Assembly: GCA_945224895.1 (NCBI GenBank)
Contig: CALYNW010000043.1
Span: 1 to 7,384, forward strand
From: an uncultured Clostridia bacterium
GTDB taxonomy: Bacteria; Bacillota; Clostridia; Oscillospirales; Acutalibacteraceae
Length of the DNA stretch: 7,384 nucleotides
Direction of reading: 5' to 3'
In this document: one piece after another, positions 1-5,415 of the stretch
How positions within the stretch are numbered: position 1 is the first letter of the stretch
Layout: the number at the start of each line of letters is the position of its first letter
Made by a program: the position numbers and the translations under genes
The notes under the pieces: generated by a model
Told to the model about the DNA's origin: nothing
The model's database searches: none
The model's input: only the letters and a program-made list of their open reading frames with translations

Positions 1-48
1 CGAGATCATGCCTAGTCTCGTGGGCTCGGAGATGTGTATAAGAGACAG
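1..48 (+). other. Illumina Nextera i7 adapter left on the contig end (artefact)
   Basis: This stretch is library-construction sequence, not genome. Bases 1-6 (CGAGAT) match the 3' end of the P7 flow-cell oligo. Bases 7-14 (CATGCCTA) sit where the 8-base i7 index goes and match the Nextera index I know as N706 (read as TAGGCATG). Bases 15-29 (GTCTCGTGGGCTCGG) are the read-2 primer region, and bases 30-48 (AGATGTGTATAAGAGACAG) are the 19-base Tn5 mosaic end. All four parts are in the correct order with no mismatch, so chance is excluded. The sequence must not be read as a transposon end of the organism. Genomic sequence begins at base 49. Confidence 0.98.
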
Positions 49-1851
49 ATAGTGGGCTGTCCTCAGCTTCCCGGCTCCCGTCCCGAATGGGAAAAGGCTT
101 GTATGGAAAGAATTAAGGCTACTCTTAACCGTGATAAGAATGTTACAAGTGTTGTTTGCTGGTCAATGGGTAATGAATCTCTGGGCGGTGAAATTCCGAA
201 AAAGATGTACAGGTATCTTAAGGAAACCGACAAAACAAGATTTGTCCATTTTGAATGTCATCGTTCACCTGATGAACAAGAGCTTTCCGATGTTCAGTCA
301 AAGATGTACTACAAGCCTTGGGAATGTGAGGAATATGCTCTCACCCAGCGTGACGGCAGACCGTTTATTCTCTGCGAATATACTCACGCTATGGGTAATT
401 CCTGCGGTTCTACCGATGAATACACAAAGCTGTGGGACAAATATCCCTGTTTGCAGGGCGGCTTTGTTTGGGACTGGGTTGACCAAAGCATTATGACCGA
501 GGATGAAAACGGAGAGGAATATCTTGCCTACGGCGGTGATTTCGGAGAAAATCCCCATGATGGTCATTTCTGCGGAAACGGTCTCCTTTTCGGCGACAGA
601 AAGGTTACTCCCAAGCTTGCTGAAATTAAAAAGCTTTATCAGTATGTGGATTTCAATGCCATTGACGCTCAAAGGGGTATTATTGAAATAAAGAATAAAT
701 ATCTCTTTACAAATTTAAGCGAATATGAATTATATTGGTGCCATTGCTCCGACAAGGGCGTTTTCTGTGACGGTGTAGTTGATGTAAATGTTGAGCCCTT
801 TGAAAAGACTGTTATCAATCTTGAGCTGAGCAGAATTTCAAACACGGAATGTTATCTCAATCTTGAGCTTAGAGTTAAAGAGGACACTTCTTGGTGCAAG
901 GCAGGATATGTTGTTGCCGAGGAGCAGTTTGTCATAAATGAATTTGAAAATACATATGATGAGCTTGAAACGGATATGCCGCTTATCGTTGATGATACAT
1001 ATGGTTCACTGCGTATAATTTCAGATGATGTAAACGTCAGATTTGAAAGGCGTGAAAGAAATCAGCTTTATTCGATTAAGGTAGGCGGTGAAGAGCTTTT
1101 ACAGGCTCCCGTAAGGCTTAATTTCTGGAGAGCCCTTACAGATAACGACAGAGGCACAAGGGCAGGCTCAAGGCTTGGTTGCTGGAGAGATGCAGGAGAT
1201 ACTCCGGGAATTTACAATAACACAAAATGGTCTATCCAAAATTATAAAATTCTTGAAAACTCCAAAAAGGTAGTTGTTACCTGCGGTGCCACAATCTGCA
1301 CTCAGCCTGAATCAAAGGCAAGGGTTATTTATACAATTACGTCAAAGGGAATGGAGGTTGACCTTCAGTTTTATCCCGATGATTCCCTGCCTGAAATTCC
1401 CGAGGTTTCAATGCTCTTTGAGCTTCCTCCCGATTTTGAACGTGTTACATACCTCGGAAACGGTCCTGAGGAAAATTATATCGACCGTTGTAATGCTTCA
1501 AAAATAGGACTTTACAATACTACTGTTAATGATATGTGGGTAAATTATTTGAAGCCACAGGAATGCGGTAACAGAACAGGCGTAAGATACGCAACTATTG
1601 TGGGAGATAAGAAAATCTTTTCCGTTGTTGCAGAGCCTCAGATGGAGCTTAATGTTTCTCACCGGCTTCCAAAAGAGGTTGAAAATGCTTGGCATCAAAA
1701 GGATTTGAAGGATTATAACAAGACAGTTGTCAGACTTATTGCACGTCAGCAGGGCATCGGAGGATATGACAGCTGGGGTGCCCACTGCAACGAAATATAC
1801 AAAAATAAGACTGATAAAACCTACAGACTGAAATTTCAGATTAGATTTTAA
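49..1851 (+). CDS. lacZ: Beta-galactosidase, GH2 family LacZ type, 5'-truncated
   Basis: This is the C-terminal 600 residues of a glycoside hydrolase family 2 beta-galactosidase, which hydrolyses terminal beta-galactosides such as lactose; enzymes of this type are usually cytoplasmic. Numbering from base 49, the acid/base glutamate is E43 (WSMGNES, codon 175-177) and the nucleophile is E110 (ILCEYTHAMGN, codon 376-378). H113, W141, F174 and N177 match E. coli LacZ H540, W568, F601 and N604; the nucleophile-to-W568 spacing is identical. The end of the TIM barrel (to about residue 190) is followed by a beta-sandwich linker domain (about 205-290) and the Bgal small-chain domain (about 320-598), with NFWRALTDND, LGNGPEENYIDR and YDSWGA (W576, like LacZ W999). 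LacZ proteins are about 1,020 residues, so about 400 are missing, including the first metal-ligand glutamate and histidine. No start is present: the open frame runs back into the adapter, where GTG at 34 is a false start. The family is clear; galactosidase rather than another GH2 activity is very likely from the small-chain domain. Its promoter lies off the contig and no clear terminator follows. Confidence 0.95.
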   Translation: MVGCPQLPGSRPEWEKACMERIKATLNRDKNVTSVVCWSMGNESLGGEIPKKMYRYLKETDKTRFVHFECHRSPDEQELSDVQSKMYYKPWECEEYALTQRDGRPFILCEYTHAMGNSCGSTDEYTKLWDKYPCLQGGFVWDWVDQSIMTEDENGEEYLAYGGDFGENPHDGHFCGNGLLFGDRKVTPKLAEIKKLYQYVDFNAIDAQRGIIEIKNKYLFTNLSEYELYWCHCSDKGVFCDGVVDVNVEPFEKTVINLELSRISNTECYLNLELRVKEDTSWCKAGYVVAEEQFVINEFENTYDELETDMPLIVDDTYGSLRIISDDVNVRFERRERNQLYSIKVGGEELLQAPVRLNFWRALTDNDRGTRAGSRLGCWRDAGDTPGIYNNTKWSIQNYKILENSKKVVVTCGATICTQPESKARVIYTITSKGMEVDLQFYPDDSLPEIPEVSMLFELPPDFERVTYLGNGPEENYIDRCNASKIGLYNTTVNDMWVNYLKPQECGNRTGVRYATIVGDKKIFSVVAEPQMELNVSHRLPKEVENAWHQKDLKDYNKTVVRLIARQQGIGGYDSWGAHCNEIYKNKTDKTYRLKFQIRF

Positions 1852-1859
1852 GGTGAATT

Positions 1860-1888
1860 GACAGTGTGATAATATACAGACATCTGTC
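1860..1888. promoter_or_regulatory. Imperfect dyad upstream of the radical SAM gene promoter
   Basis: GACAG at 1860-1864 and CTGTC at 1884-1888 form an inverted repeat with a 19-base spacer. Inside it, GACATCTGTC (1879-1888) is a smaller dyad of 4-base arms around TC. It lies just after the lacZ stop codon and 20 bases upstream of a strong promoter. An operator for a regulator is possible, but arms this short can arise by chance. There is no T-tract, so it is not a good terminator for lacZ. Confidence 0.2.
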
Positions 1889-1908
1889 GATAAACCAAAA
1901 AATATTAC

Positions 1909-1937
1909 TTGACAATTTGAAACAAAAGGACTATATT
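1909..1937 (+). promoter_or_regulatory. Sigma-70/SigA-type promoter of the radical SAM gene
   Basis: A perfect -35 box TTGACA (1909-1914) is separated by exactly 17 bases from a -10 box TATATT (1932-1937, 5 of 6 consensus positions). Transcription would start near 1944, giving a 5' leader of roughly 50 bases before the ATG at 1993. The near-consensus boxes suggest strong housekeeping-type expression and that the gene does not depend on read-through from lacZ. Confidence 0.8.
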
Positions 1938-1977
1938 TGCTATTACGAGATGTACTCGGTTTTATTTGGTATCTGTA

Positions 1978-1985
1978 AGAGAGGA
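1978..1985 (+). promoter_or_regulatory. Ribosome binding site that fixes the radical SAM start
   Basis: AGAGAGGA (1978-1985) lies 7 bases before ATG 1993. It favours that ATG over the in-frame TTG at 1966, which is upstream of this site and would place the Shine-Dalgarno sequence inside the coding region. Confidence 0.75.
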
Positions 1986-1992
1986 TTCTTTT

Positions 1993-3423
1993 ATGAAATC
2001 TATTAAAGAGACAGCAATGTCTATAGCTATTAAAAATGCTATTAAATATGCACGTAAGGATTTTAATGCAAATGCGCCTAAAATTCTCAGCCTGCTTGAA
2101 ATGGCAGATGTTAAAAAGGTTAACAGAAGCACATATGCCGGTCTGCACAAGGTTCTTGACGACCCGAATAACAACTGGATGATTTTCGCAAAAAAGCTTA
2201 TCTGCGATACTAATATTGAGGTTGTTGAAAAGCTTGTTCCTCCTGCTCTTAATGTAGCTATTAACAGCTATTCAAAGAGAATGAAGTCTATTGAGGAAAA
2301 CGGCTGTAATGTTCCGTGGGCAATTCTTCTTGACCCAACCGCTGCCTGTAATCTTCGCTGTAAGGGCTGTTGGGCTGCCGAATACGGAAAGAACAGTCAG
2401 CTTGATTATGAAACACTTGCACGTATAATTAAAGAGGCTAAGGAGCTTGGAACATATATGTTCCTTTATACGGGCGGTGAACCGCTTATGCGTAAAAAGG
2501 ACCTTATAAGGCTCTGTGAAGAAAATCCCGACTGTGTATTTATGAGCTTCACAAACGGAACACTTCTTGATGACGAGTTTGCTGATGAGCTTGTAAGAGT
2601 AGGTAACTTTATCCCCGCCTTTTCTATTGAAGGTCACGAGGAGGAAAACGATTTCCGCCGTGGTGACGGTACCTATAAAAAGGTTTGCGAGGCTATGGCT
2701 CGTCTTAAGAAAAGAGGCGTTCCCTTCGGTGCTTCTCTTTGCTATACAAGCAAGAATACAGAGCTTTTGGCTTCTGACGAATATATGGATTGGCTTATTG
2801 AGCAGGGCGTAATGTTTGCTTGGTTCTTTACATATATGCCTATCGGTAACGGTGCTGTAACCGACCTTATGGTAAGTGCTGACCAAAGAGCCTTGATGTA
2901 TAAGAAAATGCACGAGTGGAGACATACAAAGGCTATCTTTGCTCTTGATTTCTGGAATGACGGCGAATATGTTCAGGGCTGTATTGCAGGCGGTCGTCAC
3001 TATTTCCATATTAATGCAAACGGTGACTGCGAGCCATGTGCCTTTGTTCATTACTCAAATGTTAATATTAAGGAATGTCACGTTATTGACGCTCTTAAGA
3101 GCCCGCTCTTTATGGCTTATAAGAAAAATCAGCCCTTCTCAAACAATATGCTCCGTCCCTGTCCTATGCTTGACAACCCCGGTGCTATCAGTAAAATGGT
3201 ACACGATACAGGTGCATATTCAACAGAGATGCTTGCTCCCGAGTCTGCAAACGAGTTCTTTGATAAAACCATCAATGCGGCTAAGCTTTGGAAGGTTAAG
3301 GCTGACGAGCTGTTCGACCGTGACGATTTTATCAAAAATCACGTTAAGGACGAAAATATGTATAACTTTGAAATTCCCGACAGTGAAAGAACCTTTAAGG
3401 AATTTGAAAAGACAGAAGACTGA
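1993..3423 (+). CDS. Radical SAM protein with SPASM/twitch-like C-terminus, function unknown
   Basis: This 476-residue protein should be an oxygen-sensitive, cytoplasmic iron-sulfur enzyme that splits S-adenosylmethionine to start radical chemistry. The CxxxCxxC motif for the [4Fe-4S] cluster is C119-C123-C126 (CNLRCKGC), and the SAM-contacting GGEP motif is G161-P164 (YTGGEPL). The first 100 or so residues are a mostly helical region without a recognised motif. Past the core, C330-x13-G344-x4-C349 fits the opening pattern of SPASM/twitch domains, with C390 (RPCPM) further on; C346 and C362 are also present. With fewer than the seven cysteines of a full SPASM domain, a twitch-like domain holding one auxiliary cluster is more likely (inference). 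There is no signal peptide or membrane segment. From memory, proteins sharing the PTAACNLRCKGCWAAEYG region are common in gut clostridia and lack an assigned reaction. No peptide precursor or partner enzyme lies next to it. A strong promoter and a terminator bracket it, so it appears monocistronic. Peptide maturase is one possible role, but nothing here proves it. ATG 1993 is chosen over TTG 1966 because of the ribosome binding site. Confidence 0.92.
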   Translation: MKSIKETAMSIAIKNAIKYARKDFNANAPKILSLLEMADVKKVNRSTYAGLHKVLDDPNNNWMIFAKKLICDTNIEVVEKLVPPALNVAINSYSKRMKSIEENGCNVPWAILLDPTAACNLRCKGCWAAEYGKNSQLDYETLARIIKEAKELGTYMFLYTGGEPLMRKKDLIRLCEENPDCVFMSFTNGTLLDDEFADELVRVGNFIPAFSIEGHEEENDFRRGDGTYKKVCEAMARLKKRGVPFGASLCYTSKNTELLASDEYMDWLIEQGVMFAWFFTYMPIGNGAVTDLMVSADQRALMYKKMHEWRHTKAIFALDFWNDGEYVQGCIAGGRHYFHINANGDCEPCAFVHYSNVNIKECHVIDALKSPLFMAYKKNQPFSNNMLRPCPMLDNPGAISKMVHDTGAYSTEMLAPESANEFFDKTINAAKLWKVKADELFDRDDFIKNHVKDENMYNFEIPDSERTFKEFEKTED

Positions 3424-3437
3424 TATTTTGTTTTCCC

Positions 3438-3472
3438 AAGCCTTGTACTCAAAAATGTGTACAAGGCTTTTT
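3438..3472 (+). terminator. Rho-independent terminator of the radical SAM gene
   Basis: AAGCCTTGTAC (3438-3448) pairs perfectly over 11 bases with GTACAAGGCTT (3459-3469) around a 10-base loop, and the run of T continues to 3472. It starts 14 bases after the stop codon at 3421-3423. The T-tract on one side only points to termination in the + direction, separating this gene from the next operon. Confidence 0.88.
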
Positions 3473-3500
3473 GGACTGTTTATTGATTATTTTTCATAAT
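3472..3500 (+). promoter_or_regulatory. Weak candidate promoter for the CNNM-pth-mfd operon
   Basis: TGGACT (3472-3477, 4 of 6 for -35) and CATAAT (3495-3500, 5 of 6 for -10) are 17 bases apart, just after the terminator. An alternative pair is TTGATT (3483-3488) with AATAAT (3508-3513) at a 19-base spacing. The terminator upstream means a promoter should exist in this gap, but the region is so AT-rich that neither pair can be singled out. Confidence 0.3.
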
Positions 3501-3538
3501 TTCATCAAATAATTTTATATGAATATAGGAGTGAAGAA

Positions 3539-4816
3539 ATGAACGCAGGGTTGCTGTGTGCTATGATTGTGCTGGTGCTTTTCAGCGGATTTTTTTCAAG
3601 TGCAGAAACAGCATTTTCTTCCGTAAACCGTGTCAAGCTTAAGGCAATGGTACGTGACGGAAAGAAAAATAAAAAAATTGAAAATGCAGTTGAGCTGACG
3701 GAAAAGTATGATATTGTGCTTTCAACCGTTCTTATCGGCAACAACATTGTTAATATTGCTTCTACCTCTTTGGCAACGCTGTTTTTTACAGGCTTGCTTG
3801 GAGATAACAGTGATTTGGGTGCAACCGTTTCCACTGTTGTTATGACAATCGTTGTGCTGATTTTCGGTGAGATTTCGCCTAAAACCATTGCCAAGGAAAA
3901 GGCGGAGCAGTTTGTCGTATTTATGACGCCGATTATCAAATTTTTCATAATTTTGTTTATGCCTCTTAATTGGCTTTTCAAGGGCTGGAAGCTTCTGCTT
4001 AACAAGGCATTTGGCTTGGGTAAGGCTGATACGGTTACCGAGGAAGAGCTGAAAACATATGTTGACGAGGCTAAAACAGGGGGAGAAATTGACGAAAACG
4101 AAAGTGAGCTTATCCGTTCTTCAATAGAGTTTGACGATATTGACGTTGGCGATATTCTTGTGCCGAGAATTGACGTTGAGGCTGTTGACAAATATGCACC
4201 CCTTGATGAAATTGAACGTGTTTTCAATTCAACAAATTTCAGCAGACTGCCTGTTTATATCGGTGATATTGATAATATCGTAGGTGTAATTCACCACAGA
4301 GATTTTGAAAATGCAAGAAAAAGAAAGCTCAAATCTCTCAGAACAGTTTTAAAGCCTGTTCCTGTTGTTTCACCCGATACTAAAATTTCAAAGCTCCTGC
4401 GTATTCTTCAGAAAAATAAGACACATCTTGCCGTTGTTATTGACGAGTTCGGCGGTACTGAGGGTATCGTCACTCTTGAGGATATTTTAGAGGAGCTTGT
4501 GGGAGAAATCTGGGATGAACATGATGAGGTACAAAACGATTTTGAAGAAATCGGCGTAAACGAATATATCGTTCACGGCAGTGCTTCGATTGACGATTTC
4601 AACGAGTTTTTCGGTATATACAGTGAAAATGATGATGTATCAACAGTCAACGGCTGGATTATGCAGAACATAGATAAAATACCCGAGGTAGGCGACAGCT
4701 TTGAAAGCGGAAGGCTTACTGCCGAGGTGCTGACTGTTGATGGCAAGAGAGCCGACGAGGTTAAAATAACCGTAAAGGAAGATGAAGATGTTTCCCATTC
4801 GGAAGAAACAGTTTAA
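3539..4816 (+). CDS. CNNM/CorC (HlyC-type) CBS-domain membrane protein
   Basis: This is a complete 425-residue integral membrane protein of the CNNM/CorC family, often labelled hemolysin-family protein. Studied members export or transport Mg2+; a true hemolytic role is doubtful. The N-terminal CNNM (DUF21) domain has hydrophobic segments near residues 3-22, 58-86, 93-110 and 124-148. It carries the family signatures SGFFSSAETA (16-25), GNNIVN (67-72) and FGEISPKT (109-116), whose polar residues line the ion site in known structures. An acidic linker (about 168-200) leads to two CBS domains (about 208-262 and 272-330), which bind adenine nucleotides in relatives; the second ends with DEFGGTEGIVTLEDILEELV. 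A CorC/HlyC-associated domain (about 335-412) and a short acidic tail finish the protein. Length and domain order are normal for the family. The start at ATG 3539 is supported by AGGAG at 3527-3531. It is the first gene of a probable operon with pth and mfd. The transported ion cannot be read from sequence. Confidence 0.93.
   Translation: MNAGLLCAMIVLVLFSGFFSSAETAFSSVNRVKLKAMVRDGKKNKKIENAVELTEKYDIVLSTVLIGNNIVNIASTSLATLFFTGLLGDNSDLGATVSTVVMTIVVLIFGEISPKTIAKEKAEQFVVFMTPIIKFFIILFMPLNWLFKGWKLLLNKAFGLGKADTVTEEELKTYVDEAKTGGEIDENESELIRSSIEFDDIDVGDILVPRIDVEAVDKYAPLDEIERVFNSTNFSRLPVYIGDIDNIVGVIHHRDFENARKRKLKSLRTVLKPVPVVSPDTKISKLLRILQKNKTHLAVVIDEFGGTEGIVTLEDILEELVGEIWDEHDEVQNDFEEIGVNEYIVHGSASIDDFNEFFGIYSENDDVSTVNGWIMQNIDKIPEVGDSFESGRLTAEVLTVDGKRADEVKITVKEDEDVSHSEETV
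4774..4779 (+). promoter_or_regulatory. Internal ribosome binding site for pth
   Basis: AAAGGA lies within the last codons of the CNNM gene. It is 8 bases before ATG 4788 but only 2 bases before ATG 4782, so it supports 4788 as the pth start. Confidence 0.6.
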
Positions 4817-5393
4817 TAACGGCTCCTACGATTTTCTGATTGTAGGATTGGGAAATCCCGGGGCAAAATATGAAATGACCCGCCATAACGCAGGCTTTCT
4901 TGCAATGGATTTGCTTGCAATTAAAGAGGGCTTTAATATCAAAAAATTAAAGCACCACGCTTTAACTGCCGACGTTGTGATAAACTCAAAGCGCTGTCTT
5001 GTTATGAAGCCTCAGACTATGATGAACAACAGCGGTGAAGCAGTTGGTGAGGCGGTAAAATTTTATAAAATACCTGTGGAAAATGTAATTGTTGTATTTG
5101 ACGATATATCACTTGATGTAGGTCAGACAAGAATACGCAGAAAGGGCTCTGCCGGCGGACATAACGGAATAAAAAGCATAATTGCCCATTTAGGCAGTGA
5201 GGATTTTCCACGTGTCAAGATCGGTGTGGGAAAAAAGCCGAACCCCGAATATGACCTTGCTGCTTGGGTTTTGGGCAGATTTCCAAAGGAACAGGAAAGT
5301 GATTTGAAAAAGGCTTTGGAGAATTGTGTTGAGGCGGTTAAGCTTATAGTTGACGGCGAAACAGACAAAGCAATGAATCTTTACAATTCCTAA
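4788..5393 (+). CDS. pth: Peptidyl-tRNA hydrolase
   Basis: Pth hydrolyses the ester bond of peptidyl-tRNAs released from stalled or aborted ribosomes, recycling tRNA in the cytoplasm; it is normally essential in bacteria. The 201-residue product has the standard single-domain length. Visible key residues are N23 and catalytic H33 in the LGNPGAKYEMTRHNAGF region, N80 in MKPQTMMNNSGEAV, D105 in VVFDDISLDVG, and N126 in SAGGHNGIKS. These match E. coli N10, H20, N68, D93 and N114. The first dozen residues (MFPIRKKQFNNG) form a basic leader before the core, a feature I associate with clostridial Pth proteins. ATG 4788 is preferred over ATG 4782, two codons upstream, because of Shine-Dalgarno spacing. 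The start lies inside the preceding gene, a 29-base overlap in another frame, so translation of the two may be coupled. mfd follows 22 bases after the stop, the usual Firmicute order. Confidence 0.96.
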   Translation: MFPIRKKQFNNGSYDFLIVGLGNPGAKYEMTRHNAGFLAMDLLAIKEGFNIKKLKHHALTADVVINSKRCLVMKPQTMMNNSGEAVGEAVKFYKIPVENVIVVFDDISLDVGQTRIRRKGSAGGHNGIKSIIAHLGSEDFPRVKIGVGKKPNPEYDLAAWVLGRFPKEQESDLKKALENCVEAVKLIVDGETDKAMNLYNS

Positions 5394-5415
5394 GCTATTT
5401 ATAGGAGCAAGATAT

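Noticed and set aside
30..48. A Tn5-type transposon mosaic end, which could suggest an insertion element
   Set aside because: It is joined directly to the Nextera read-2 primer, index and P7 sequence, so it is the engineered library transposon end and not a resident element.
1858..1873. A second TTGACA (1858-1863) and an extended -10-like TGTGATAAT (1865-1873) just after lacZ
   Set aside because: The two boxes are only a few bases apart and cannot form one promoter. No -10 box lies 16-18 bases from this TTGACA, and the extended -10 has no -35 partner. The pair at 1909-1937 is far better.
1946..1965. Small hairpin CGAG-ATGTA-CTCG followed by a T-rich stretch in the radical SAM leader, a possible attenuator
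   Set aside because: A four-base stem at the expected transcript start is too weak, and the T-run is interrupted. There is no competing structure or leader peptide.
1852..1992. Possible riboswitch or small RNA in the longest gap
   Set aside because: There are 141 bases, of which only about 50 would be transcribed as leader. I see no conserved aptamer core or strong multi-stem fold.
1498..2148. Minus-strand open frame spanning the lacZ end and the intergenic gap
   Set aside because: It runs across the sense promoter and two real genes, and its composition is that of an antisense shadow (many C, F, I and S residues without a motif).
2272..3051. 259-codon minus-strand open frame opposite the radical SAM gene
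   Set aside because: The + strand frame carries all the conserved radical SAM motifs. The antisense product shows no family motif.
3505..4227. Long open frame on the minus strand opposite the CNNM gene
   Set aside because: It is the antisense shadow of a clearly conserved gene, is serine-rich with no recognisable domain, and has no fitting ribosome binding site.
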